Source: Sequoia sempervirens (Eukaryota > Streptophyta > Pinopsida > Cupressales > Cupressaceae). From it: a stretch of DNA of 64,000 bases. Below the pieces are notes generated by a model. The model was not told where the DNA came from and ran no database searches. It saw only the letters and a list, made by a program, of their open reading frames with translations. Shown here one piece after another: positions 35,781 to 47,054 of the stretch (position 1 is the stretch's first letter; each line of letters opens with the position of its first letter). Where the stretch lies: positions 217,181,152-217,245,151 of the forward strand of contig VDFB02358134.1 in NCBI GenBank assembly GCA_007258455.2, written 5' to 3'. The position numbers and the translations under genes are program-made.

Positions 35781-37268
35781 TGTAAGGAAAATTAGATGCA
35801 GAAACAATTCTCCTAACACCAATACCTCAGGAAAGAATGTAGATATACTTTAAAATTTACACTTACAGTCCAATTAAGATGCACTATGAATCAGATAACA
35901 GAAATAGAGTATTTGACAATCACACAAGAACACCAAATATACGTGGGAAAACCCTTATGGGAGAAAAACCCACCACACCAAGAGAAGTCACTTTGTATTA
36001 CAGTAATAAATAATTACATACAAGTTTTAGACTTATCTTTTTGATGTCTGTTTACAGCAGCATTCACCATGAACAATCTTGTACAGGAACCTTTCAAAAT
36101 ACAGTCATTATAGATTAGATTACATTTACTAATCATACAACCACCCAGCAATCCATCGATGCAACCAACCAGATCACAATCTACAATCACCAAGTATATC
36201 CATGTTGTTCCATGTTCGTTGAGCTTCCTCACAGGACTGTCACAATGAACAACCTTCAAACTGTTCAGATTCGACTTCTCCTATTAGTCCACGAGATTCC
36301 ACATACGACGGTCAAACGATCAACAAAGATCCAAGCTTTGTTGGCATCTTAGTGAGACACTAACAGTGTCTCCCCAATGCCCAAAAGCTTCATATCAATG
36401 TCGCCAAGAGTTCCATCGAGCTTACAACATGTATCGGCTTTAGTTTTCCTTTCGGCAAGACTATCGTTCTTGCTAAGACATCTCAACGATCCTTCTTATG
36501 TTACACCGAAGCACCAAATAGTTGGCAAGACCTATCGCTTTTGCCAGGACATCATAGCAAGGTCTAAAAGTCTCATATATGTCAGTTTACCATTCGGCAA
36601 GAGTATCACTCTTCGGTGAGACCACATATCGATAAACAAAGTCACAGCGATCTCAACATTCCTATTGGCAAGACTTACCGCTCGCCAAGAGGTTTTATCG
36701 AGCAACATTAGGTTACACTGAAAGCATACAACTATCGGCAATACCTATCACCTTTGCCAAGACATTATGCTGAATACACACAAGTCATACCGAGCACCAA
36801 GTCACAGTCGGCAAGACTTACGTCCTTCGCTGAGAGATCATACCAAACTCCAAGACTTACCCCGAAGGCTCCAACATAAAGTGTTGTCGGCGAGACATGT
36901 TACTTCCGCTAATACTTTTCACTGAGCCGTCGTGTTACACCAATGACTTCAATACATATCCCGTCAGCGAGACTTTCCTATCGATGAGAGCTCATAGCAA
37001 ACCACTAAGACTCTCCCCGACATATGATATCCGATTGAATGGCCTGTCAGCCAAAGATCTTCATGTGGTGAAAGGTTACAACAACTGCTCTATGTCATAG
37101 CGATAGACTCTAAAGAGAAAGCGATTGGCAAGACCTCTGCAAGATCACAATGACCTGTGCAAAACATGATGCTACCAATCTGCTAGTTGGCCAGACAAGA
37201 CGGATGTCAAACTGACTTGACTTCAATGGAGGTTTCAGCCTGTAATGTTTGAGGCATACATTTCCAAC
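35781..37268 (-). repeat. 3' LTR of the full-length copia
   Basis: Minus strand TGTTGGAAATG...TTCCTTACA. It contains the hairpin GTGAGACACT/AGTGTCTC near 36351-36373 and a CpG-rich array (36380-37110) related to 2287-3760. Confidence 0.95.
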
Positions 37269-37282
37269 AATCTCCCACTTGA
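37269..37282 (-). other. Polypurine tract of the full-length copia
   Basis: Minus strand CAAGTGGGAGAT immediately before the 3' LTR start TGTTGG, a typical copia tract. Confidence 0.85.
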
Positions 37283-37319
37283 CGAAGATCATACAGGCAT
37301 CTCCAAAGCATAATAAAAA

Positions 37320-39000
37320 TTAATGAAAATCATGGGCACTAAGGCCCATCAAACTGGCACACCACCTGAACTTGTCTGTGCTCACTGGCTTCATCAATGA
37401 ATCTGCAACATTCTCCAGAGTATCAACCTTTTCCAAACTGACATTTCCATCCTCCACCATATCTCATACAAAGTGGTACTATACATCAATATGTTTCATC
37501 CTGGCATGGAAAGTTGGATTCTTTGCCAAAAAAATTGCACTCTGACTATCACAAAAAATTGTTATTTCCCTTGCATCAAAACCAATGTTAGAACACAAAC
37601 GTTTCAACCATACAGCTTCTTTACATGCATGAGTAGTTGCCATGTATTCAGCCTTTGTAGTGGACAAAGCGACTATAGCCTGTCACTTGCTCATCCAACT
37701 CACTGCACCACCATTCATCATGAAAATGTATCCACTGGTGGACCTCCTGCTGTCAATGTCCCCTAGCCAATCAGAATCCACATAGCCTCAAATACTAAGA
37801 GTCCTCTGTGATTCAACAAAGTTCCCATGGTAACACAAAGAAAAATCTAAAGTGCCCTTCAAATATTTGAAAACTCTCTTTACAGCATCCCAATGTGTTC
37901 TTCTAGGATTAGCCATAAACTGACTAAGAACTCCCATTGCTTGGGCAATATCTGGCCTTGTACAGACCATTGCATACATGAGACTTCCAACCGCACTAGC
38001 ATAGGGTACACTGGTCATGTCCTCCATCTCAATAGGAGATTTTGGACAGTCCTCAACAGATAGCTTTGTTCCCTACATCACTGGAACCACTAGTTGTTTG
38101 CAATCATTCATACAAAATCTCTCAAGAACAGTCTTGACATACTTACTCTGACTGAGCCAAAGCTTTCTATTCTTCATGTCCCTGGTTATCTCCATCCCCA
38201 GAATATACCTTGCTGCACCAAGATCCTTCATTTTGAACTTAGCAGACAACTGAGACTTAAGATCAGAAATCATTAGCTTACTATTGCCTATGAACAACAT
38301 ATCATCAACATAAAGAGCAATAATAAGCACTTCGATCACTTTAAGCTTTATAATATACACAGTGATTAGATTTTGATCTCACAAATCCCAAAGACAATAC
38401 AAAAGTATCAAATTTCTGGTACCACATTCTAGGTGACTGCTTTAACCCATACAGAGACTTCTTTAATTTGCATACCAATTTTTATTTACCTTTTTCAACA
38501 TAGTGCTCAGGCTGGGACATATAGATTTCTTCTTCAAGATCACCATGAAGAAATGTTGTCTTCACATCCATCTGTTCGACTTCTAAGTCATATGTTGCTG
38601 CAAGTGACAAAAGAAATCTAATGGACGTCAGCTTAGCTATAGGAGATAATATTTCCCCATAATCAATTCCCTTGACCTGGGAATAACCCTTTGCAACCAG
38701 TCTTGCCTTGTACTTTTCTACACTGCCATCCAGACCAATCTTTTTCTTAAATACCCATTTGCAGCCCATAGGTTTTCTGCCTTCAGGCAAGGGCACCAGA
38801 CTCCAGGTATCATTCTTTTCTAAAGATGCCATCTCTTCTTCCATGGCTTCCAACCAAGAATCTGAATCAGACATTTTAAATGCCTCTTTTACAGTCCTAG
38901 GCTCATCAATGCTAGAAATTAAAGTATAGGCACAAGTAGAATCAATCAATGAGAACCCATACCTATCTCGTTGTTTCCTTTCTTGGGTTGACCTCCTCAC
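37320..39000 (-). pseudogene. Copia reverse transcriptase and RNase H
   Basis: RT begins near 38900 with SWLEAMEEEMASLEKNDTW and GCKWVFKKKIG. It continues with KARLVAKGYSQVKGIDY, VEQMDVKTTFLHGDLEEEIY and the catalytic ALYVDDML near 38310, then KFKMKDLGAARYILGMEI. RNase H follows with PYASAVGSLMYAMVCTRPDI (near 37990), DSDWLGD, the TKAEYMA block near 37660 and MKHIDV. The frame closes with a TAA at 37320-37322, about 40 nt before the LTR. Stops include those near 38070, 37786, 37677 and 37478. Catalytic YVDD is intact, but the polyprotein cannot be read through. Confidence 0.93.
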
Positions 39001-40487
39001 TGGCTGAGGCTAAAGTTCTTCTTCTTTAGAACTTTCAGAACTACTTGAGCTCTCCTCAATTTCAGGTACATTTTGAATTTTCAATTCCTCTTTCTCTGGT
39101 GTAGGAGGAATTAATGCTACATCCTTATTGTTTTCTGACTTTGTCTCCGACTACAGATTCAAAGTGGAAGGTTTCAGCTCACGAAAGATTACACTTCTAT
39201 TGTATAAAACCTTCTTTGTTTCAGGATTCCAAAGCTTGTATCCTTTTATGACAGCACTATAGCCAATAAAAATACACTTGACAGCCTTATTCTCCAATTT
39301 AGATCTTTTCACATTTGGAACATAGGCATATGCCTTACAGCCAAAGACTCAAATATGTCTAAGAGAGGGCTTCTTACCAGACCACGCTTCCAAAGGTGTT
39401 TTCTCAACAAGAGCAGAATTAGGAGACCGATTAATCAAGTAACATGCAGTAGTAGTAGCCTTAGCCTAGAATTTCTCCTCCAAGCTAGCACTACTAAGCA
39501 TACTTCATGCTCTCTCCATCACCATCCTATTGAACCTTTCTGCAACTCCATTCTGCTATGGAGTATAAGGTGTAGTCTTATGTCTTTTGATCTCATGGTC
39601 TTTACAGTATCTTTCAAATTCATCAGAACATAATTCACTGTCATTATCAGTCCTCAAGCATTTTATTTTTCTACCAGTCTGATTTTCAACAAGATTTTTA
39701 AATTCTTTAAACTGACTAAATACTTCTGATTTACTTTTCAGAAAATATACAAATGCTCTTCCTGAGTAATCATCAATAAACGACACATAGTAACTTGACT
39801 TAGACAAAGAAGGAACATCCACTGGACCAAATACATCCGAATGAATATAATCTAGCAAACCAGAAGATTTATGAGGACTAGAATAAAATGAAACACGGTG
39901 TTGTTTTCCATATATACAGTGTTCACAAAATTCAAATTCAAGATTACAATCTTCAAGCCCCTCAACGGGTTTTGTTCTTCAAGGTTTTTAAACCTTTTTC
40001 TCCTAGGTGGCCTAACCTATGATGCGAGAGCATAGTCTTCTCTTGGAATTGCTTCCATAGAGTTTACATAATTAGGGATATTTCCCTCTTTACCTCCATG
40101 AGTAGCTTTTAGGTGACTTTCGAGACAACTGTTACATTGAAGGATGTGCATCCGGCTTGCACAGGGGACCAATTAGCACACCTCTAGCCAGCACCATTGA
40201 ACCTCTAGTCATCTTGTAGCCATTTCGAGAATGTGACTATACTCCAATATCATTCAACATACTTACAGTGTTTCAAGCCGGACCTGGTATATGCATTACA
40301 TTATCAATTCCCTTCACTCTGTCATGGGGAATTGTATTCTAACTCTTCGGCCAACAATCTCTAAAGTTGAATCACTTTCCAAGTACACCTTTCCACCATT
40401 GTATTCTTCATACTTCGTGAACCATTCTCTATGAGATGTCATGTGGAAAGATGCTCCATAATCAATCAGCCAGACATCATCTGATGC
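39001..40487 (-). pseudogene. Copia protease and integrase
   Basis: The protease motif near 40465 reads WLIDYGASFHMTS, where copia proteases normally have DSGAS. The active-site Ser is therefore Tyr. Integrase follows. DYIHSDVFGPV is near 39850, FIDDYSGRAFVYFLKSKSE near 39780 and CLRTDNDSELCSDEF near 39650 (catalytic Asp blocks, with the usual TDNGxE Gly as Asp). The NGVAER-type catalytic Glu block follows a stop near 39556. The C-terminal part has FGCKAYAYVPN and CIFIGYS. Multiple stops and a degraded stretch at 39900-40300 break it. Confidence 0.9.
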
Positions 40488-41309
40488 CTAAGTAGCCAAG
40501 GCTGCAATGAAGGCATCTGCATCACTATGAGAAGAGTCATTGTTGGGAGAATACTTCTTCTTCTTCTCCTCCTCTTTACAATCCTTTTGGACATGACCAG
40601 GTTGCCAACAGTTCCAACACTTTACCTTGGACTTCTTACCAGGAGACTTTGATCTCCCCTCTGATTTTGATTTTGATTTCTTGTCCTTCTTCTTTCCTTT
40701 CTCTTTTAGTCTTCCTCTGACAGCAAGAGCTTCCTTCGCCATCTCAGAAGATTTCCTTCTCATCTCTTCTGACAACAAAGAACCAACAACATCTTCCATC
40801 TTGAAATTCGATGTTGTACTCCCAATAGCCATCACCAGATGATCCTAGGAGTCTGGCAAAGAACATAGTAGTAGCATACAGTGATCCTCTTCTTGAGTCT
40901 TCACACCAACAAATGTCAATTGAGCAAGCAGCATGTTAAATGCATTCAAATGATCAGCTACAGACCCTCCTTCCTGCATTCTCAAACTATACAGCTTCTT
41001 CCTCAGGAACAGTTTATTCACCAAGGACTTCCCCTGATAAATAGATGCTAGTCTATTCCATAAGGTAGATGCAGTCTTCTCTTCATGTACATTGAGAAGA
41101 ATAGAGTCTGCCAAGTAGAGCCTTATCAGCCCCTTAGACTTTCTATTTGCAAGGTCCCAATCTTCTTGCTTCATGCCTGTAGGTTTAGTTCTAGACACAG
41201 CAATCCAAATATCTCAATCAACTAGAAGATCCTCCATCTTGAGTTTCCACAACTCAAAGTTACTGCCATTGAACTTCTCTATTTCAATCTTTCCAGACAT
41301 GCTAGCCAT
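40488..41309 (-). pseudogene. Copia gag with CCHC knuckle
   Basis: Start MASMSGKIEIEKFNGSNFEL at 41309, about 100 nt after the primer site. This opening, with FNGxNFxxWKxxM, is typical of plant copia gag. Next come LADSILLNVHEEKTASTLW and LYSLRMQEGGSVADHLNAF. A very basic Lys/Ser tract (KGKKKDKKSKSKSEGRSKS) follows, then the knuckle CWNCWQPGHVQKDC near 40580-40620, CX2CX4HX4C. Stops near 41214, 40845 and 40488 divide it. Other residues of the domain are well kept. Confidence 0.93.
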
Positions 41310-41409
41310 CTCAACCTGTAATAAGAAATAACAAACTCTACAATACTCCCACTGAACAGAATTGACTAAAAAAACCCAACGTACCCACAAGGATAACACA
41401 ACTGGCTAG

Positions 41410-41421
41410 GCTCTGATACCA
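41410..41421 (-). other. Primer-binding site, tRNA-Met type
   Basis: Minus strand TGGTATCAGAGC, two bases after the 5' LTR end, complementary to plant initiator tRNA-Met. Confidence 0.93.
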
Positions 41422-41423
41422 CT

Positions 41424-42911
41424 TGTAAGGAAAATTAGATGTAGAAACAATTCTCCTAACGCCAATACCTTAGGAAAGAATGTAGATACACTTTAAAATT
41501 TACACTTACAGTCTAATTAAGATGCACTATGAGGTAGATAACAGAAACAAAGTATTTGACAATTACACAAGAACACCAGATATACATGGGAAAACCCTTA
41601 CGGGAGAAAAACCCACCACACCAAGAGAAGTCACTTTGTATTACAATAACAAATAATTACATACAAGTTTTAGACTTATCTTTCTGATGTCTATTTACAA
41701 CAACATTCACCATGAACAATCTTGTACATGAACCTTTCAAAATACAATCATTACATATTAGATTACATTTACTGATCATACAACCACCCAACAATCTGTC
41801 GATGCGACCAACTAGATCACAATCTGCAATCACCAAGTATATCCATGTTGTTCCATGTCCGTCAAGCTTCCTCACAGAACCGTCAAACAAACAACCTTCC
41901 AACTGCTCAGATTCAGCTTCTCCTATTGGTCCACGAGATTCCACATAGGACGGTCAAATGATAAAAAGAGATCCAAGCTTTGTTGGCATCTCGGTGAGAC
42001 ACTAAAAGTGTCTCCCCGATGCCCAAAAGCTTCATATCGATGTCGCCAAGAGTTCCATCGAGCTTACAACATGTATCGGCTTTAGTTTTCCTTTCGGCAA
42101 GACTATCACTCTCGCCAAGACATCTCAACGATCCTTCTTGTGTTACGCCAAAGCACCAAACAGTCGGCGAGACCTATCGCTTTTGCCAGGAGATCATAGC
42201 GAGGTCTAAAAGTCTCATAGATGTGAGTTTACCATTCGGCAAGAGTATCACTCTTCGGTGAGACCACATATCGATAAATAAAGTCATAGTGATCTCAACA
42301 TTCCTATCGGTAAGACTTATCGCTCACCAAGAGGTTTCATCGAGCAACATTAGGTTACACCGAAAGCATACAACTATCAGCAAGACCTATCACCTTGGCC
42401 AAGATGTTATGCTGAATACACACAAGTCATACCGAGCACCAAGTCACAATCGGCAAGACTTACGTCCTTCGCCGAGAGATCATACCGAACTCCAAGACTT
42501 ACCCCGAAGGCTCCAACATAAAGCGCTATTGGCAAGACATGTTCCTTTTGCTAAGACTTCTCATCGAGCCGCCGTGTTACACCGATGACTTCAATACATA
42601 TCCCATCGGTGAGACTTTCCTATCGATGAGAGCTCATAGCAAACTACTAAGACTCTCCCTGACATACGATATCCAATTGAATGGCCTGTTGGCCAAAGAT
42701 CTTCATGTGGTAAAAGGTTACAACAACTACTCTATGTCATAGCGATAGACTTCAAAGAGAAAGCGGTTGGAAAGACCTCTACAAGATCACAACGACCTGT
42801 GCAAAACATGATGCTACCAATCTGCTAGTCGACTAGACAAGACAGATGTCATACCGACTTGACTTCAATGGAGGTTTCAGCCTGTAATGTTTGAGGCATA
42901 CATTTCCAATA
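41424..42911 (-). repeat. 5' LTR of the full-length copia
   Basis: 1488 bp. It starts TATTGGAAATG on the minus strand (TG lost) and ends CCTTACA. The hairpin CGGTGAGACACT/AGTGTCTCCCCG is at 41992-42018 and the CpG-rich array at 42020-42750. Confidence 0.95.
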
Positions 42912-45788
42912 ATTGTTTTGTCTAAGTAAGAGTAAATACCACGAACAAGAGCATGAAAAGCACGATATTTCACAATTGACAACATAGGAATCATCTATTA
43001 TTTTTCACATAGTTCAAAATTCAAACAAGGGAAAACTGATTCATATTGAGTTAATAAACTCAAACAAAGTGATAATCGATTTATGCATTGAAAGAGATCA
43101 TGAAAAAACAATTCTAACCTATGGTATCAAGCTGAAGAGATAGTTGATATTAAGTATCAGAATATTAAGCATGTGTTCTTCCAGCCAATCAAGATGAAGA
43201 TCATTACTTTGTTAGGATGGAGTTCGACATAGATAGATTCATATGTTCTTTTGTTCATGACAATGTGGAGGATGCAGAGTTAAATTATTTGTCATCTGGT
43301 GGCTAGGCTGTCAAAACATATATGTACATAATCATGAAAGTCCAATAGTAATGCAAATTATGTGAATAAATTTACAAAAATTCTTTCAAATCAGAAGTAA
43401 TTATGTTACACACCAATAAGGAGAATTGCAAAGACTTCAAGAATAATTTTATAGTGGGTAATGGCGCTACACAATACATGGGTTTTTTCCAAACACTACT
43501 CATCCAATGTTAATACAAAATTATATCAGTTTGAAGGTCAAAGAAAGCATTTTGTGGCATTGACAGCCATATTCCTACATTATTATATCAAATGCTACAT
43601 AGATTAATAGTGCGATCGGTGGTGAAACCATTAGTTGGCAAGGGATGTACATAATTTATTCCAGCCACTGTTATTTGCTTGAGAACTTTGAATATTTTCA
43701 ATTTTGTGATGTTTTTCACAATCATTGTGTGCCATCAAACCACATTCAATTTGCACATATATAAAAAGATGATAGTCGATTTTTATTTGTTGATTCCTCT
43801 CTACGTCTTATGTAGTCAAGTTAATGATGAATGAGAATACAATTTTGAAACTAAAAATCTAGGAGAAAATTTTAGATGAATTAAATGGTGATGGGGCATG
43901 GTGTTTTCCTAAAAACTCATTTGAAATATATAATAGAAAATGGATTTCTTTCCTCACTTCATAGGCCAAGGAGAAAACCCTAAATGAATGAAGCATCGAA
44001 GTAACATGTACAATCGGAGCAAGTTCCCCAGATCTCTCTGACTATGAGGGTCTCTTCGATGAGGTTTTTCGGGGAAAGTCCTACCAATATCCAAACACCA
44101 CTTACATTTCATCAGTGAAAACAAAGTCATGAGAATATGAAGCAAGGTTTTATTTCATTGAAACATGATGAATATTTATTAAGAAAGATTTTAATGAAAT
44201 ATAGGCATCACTATAAACTAGTGTGGGTGAAAATATAAAAAGGCATAAAGTGAGGTTCTATTAAAATGATAATCATAACATCGTTGAGCCCAAAGATCAA
44301 AGAATGTGTAATTATGTTACCCAAGGCATATTTTAATCATGCCAAAGTGTACAAGTGGAGACTTTTTACCGAGGAGGTTAAAAATAAATACATTAAATCA
44401 TTCAATGGATGATTATTTTTATCCGAAGAGCATTAATTGGGTGGAAATAAAAAATTGCCGATAAGAAAGATAAAATTAAAGTATTGTCAAATACTTTATT
44501 TTTCACCATGAGGGAAACAATTTTCACAAAAGGAGTTATAAAGTGGGTAATTGCTTTTATTTTAATGGGTGAAGAGTGAAGATTTCCAGCAAAGGAAAGA
44601 TTTGATAAGCACTAAAATTATTTTCACTAAGATACAACAATGAAGATCAAAATATTTTAATTTGCCGAAGGCAATTAATTAAAATAAAGTGAAATGTTGT
44701 AGTGGAAGAGCAAGTGAAGGGTCATAACTCTAGAAGATATAATGTATATATTCCAGATGAAATCAAATGAAAAAGGGATTAGAATTACAAACCATCAGTA
44801 GGTTAGGAAATCATTAGTATTAGATAGGTTGAACAGTTTCCGAAATAAAATATCATGATGTGTATTGCAAAATATTTTGAAACAATGCAAATGGAGAAGA
44901 ATTTTTAATTTGGTGGCTAAAATCAGGTGTTGTTGAAAATATATGATTATTTGGTTGTCTCCAACTTAATATTTCCTTATTATTTAAATTGGTATATCAA
45001 ATATATATTCAATTTATCAAGGCACATTTGTTGTTCTTGTGTGGTGTGATTAATTGGTTTGTTTCAAAGAATTAAAATCCTTCTAGTCAATCACAGTAAT
45101 CTGGAAGTATTATTTGGATCGATAAGAAGAGCCCTATAATCGATAAAATTATTACACTTTCTCCAATTTGGTTCTATCTTGTTATTCAAATCAAAGGTAT
45201 TTGATCTGTCAAGGCACACTTGTTGCCTTTGTGTGATTCAGTTAACTGGTTCCTTCAAGGAAGGATTAAAACTTCCTATTAATTAATCACAGTAACCTGG
45301 TAAGAATCATTTGGATTGATAAGAAGATTCTGATAGTTACATCCTTGCATGTTTATACAAGGTATAAACGGTCACAAGTTCCAAGCAATTTGAATTGTAG
45401 CCGGTAAGTAAGTCACATATCATTCACCTCTTGACTCCATTAGCCCAACAAAAGTAGGCACTGGTCTTACCCATTTCATTTTAGAATTTTATAGAATCTT
45501 ATTCATACATTCACATTTCAAATTTTAGTAGGAGTAGTTAGTAAGCCTTCATCTATCCCACTCTATGCCACTGTGCATAGATCTATAAATTCAATTATGT
45601 CATACAACTCTAAATTTGCTTCAGTTATCAAGGTCTACCCGCCTAGGTTTAGCAGAGCCTGAAGTGTAGGGAGTCATCAACCATATAGGTTAACTCCATT
45701 CGTTGGTTCAAAAATGTTGCAAGCTTGACCATAGAGTCTGGAATCCTCTTAGGATTCGTAACCTACATTTTTTAGATCCAACAAGTCT

Positions 45789-46110
45789 TAAAGCACTATA
45801 TGTACACACAATGGGCTTTTTGTCCCTCCCATCAGTTTTATCACCTTGCCAATCCTAGTTGGGCCCAAGACTATGAATGCACTCTTTGATATTATCTTGG
45901 GGTTTGAGCTGTTCAAGGTGAAACTAGGTTCCTTGGTTAGTTTCCATGAACATAGTTCCCTTAGTGATTCATAAGTGCTTGAAGTTCTTTCATGAGGGAT
46001 TTGTGCATGTAGTCCATGGCACCAGTTACAAGCCGATGGTTGTAGGTGGAGGCTACTCACTTGATCACTTTTGGCCTACCCCTATTGGTTCACTCCCTCC
46101 TAGATGAACC
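45789..46110 (+). pseudogene. Protease-like domain of the level-2 element, right part
   Basis: The frame left at 26298 continues with KALYVHTMGFLSLPSVLSP and, after a frame change, LVGPKTMNALFDIILGFELF and VKLGSLVSFHEHSS. ILGxEL-like and VSFHE-like blocks suit the C-half of a plant Ty3 protease. In-frame continuity at the target duplication supports the boundary of the giant element. Confidence 0.5.
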
Positions 46111-46137
46111 TATTGTAACAAACTTATGTGAAGTACA

Positions 46138-47054
46138 AGAATGGGGGAATAGTGCCAAAAGTGACCTACACTCCTCCATATGCAATCTCAGCCAAAGCTT
46201 CCATGATAGTGCAGTATAAGGTTGCCTCTAATGCTTGAAAAAGGGAGGAGGAGAAGTTTTCTCAAGGCCCTTCTTCTTCTTCCTTTGTAGTTCCACTTGT
46301 TGCTCCCTCTTTCCCTATTGTGGTACCATCAACTTCTACTCCTATGTGTCTCTTAGGGAGTCTGATTGTACCCGCTTGGTCGAAGGCCAAGTGCCAGGCG
46401 TTCAAACTTCCTATCTTACCCATAGTGCCTCAGCTCGTTTTGTATGGTAAGGGAAAGGGTCCCTATGGAGCATCTTTTGTTTCTAAGACTATGTGGCCTC
46501 CTACTACTCCTACATCTAAGGTAGTGAATGGGAAGAGGCCCACTACTAAGGTGCTTGAGTTTTCTCCCTCATCTGTTGTTGCATCTACTTCTCCATCTCT
46601 TCCTCTTATTCTCATCCAAGAGTCACTCCCTCTGCCAGAAATGGCTGTGATGGATACTTTGATGGTTGAATAGGAGCCTTATGCTCCTTCTCAGGTTGTA
46701 GTCTCTAGCTCCAAGAGCCATAGAGACTGCCTTGCACACGATTGTAAACACTGGAGGAAGGATTTGGCTGCTGACCAGACAGCCTTGCAAAAAAAGGAAG
46801 GGGAGCCAATAGCTCCTACATCAGAATCTTCTACTATGTCCTCCCCTTTCTCCCCTTCTACTTCAATTCCCTTTACCTCAATCTTACTTTCCACTCCCTC
46901 TACAAGTGTTAATGATCCTCATCCCAAGAGGGTGCAAGTGTTCATTGCTCCTTTGGCTGAGCCTCCTCTTTCTATGTCCCTCTCGGACATCCCACCTTTT
47001 TCAAGACCCTATGCTTCATCCTCTTCCTCCAATGAAATGAAATATGGAGAATGA
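46138..47054 (+). pseudogene. Ser/Pro-rich ORF of the level-2 element
   Basis: One frame runs about 300 codons with stops only near 46236 and at 46671-46673. The composition is strongly Ser, Pro, Thr and Val (SSSSFVVPLVAPSFPIVVPS; SSPFSPSTSIPFTSILL). It includes SHRDCLAHDCKHWRKDLAAD near 46720, with two Cys and two His. It follows the protease, where Ty3 elements would have reverse transcriptase, but no RT motif is seen. It could be a low-complexity linker or an element-specific protein. It is not a host extensin, since it lies inside the element. Confidence 0.5.

Larger units (their letters stand above)
35781..42911 (-). mobile_element. Full-length Ty1/copia retrotransposon
   Basis: LTRs 35781-37268 and 41424-42911 are both 1488 bp. 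The target duplication is ATTGT (35776-35780 and 42912-42916). The unoccupied site is visible in the 5' LTR of the giant element near 27771 (GGGCATTGTTTTGTC). Primer site, gag, protease, integrase, RT, RNase H and purine tract are all present in the copia order, but stops make it inactive. The 5' LTR starts TATTGG where the 3' LTR keeps TGTTGG. In the first 200 bp I counted about 14 LTR differences by eye, almost all transitions. Confidence 0.95.
26299..45783 (+). mobile_element. Giant-LTR, LARD-like retrotransposon with an acidic ORF
   Basis: Ends are TGTTGGAGCC and GATCCAACA, with perfect 5-bp target duplication AGTCT (26294-26298 and 45784-45788). The 5' LTR is 26299-31944 and the 3' LTR 34319-45783. 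After removal of nested insertions they are about 4.21 and 4.33 kb. The interior is only 2.37 kb (31945-34318). A primer site of the Tat/Ogre kind follows the 5' LTR. The interior encodes a Gln/Asn-rich frame and a long acidic frame but no recognisable protease, reverse transcriptase or integrase. The LTR-to-interior proportions resemble LARDs, non-autonomous elements with LTRs of about 4.5 kb known from cereals. A protein-coding interior is not typical of those. Confidence 0.85.
34319..45783 (+). repeat. 3' LTR of the giant element, holding a complete copia
   Basis: It starts TATTGGAGCC (TG changed to TA) and ends GATCCAACA. Nested copia 35781-42911 plus one 5-bp duplication accounts for 7136 bp, leaving about 4.33 kb. 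Confidence 0.88.
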
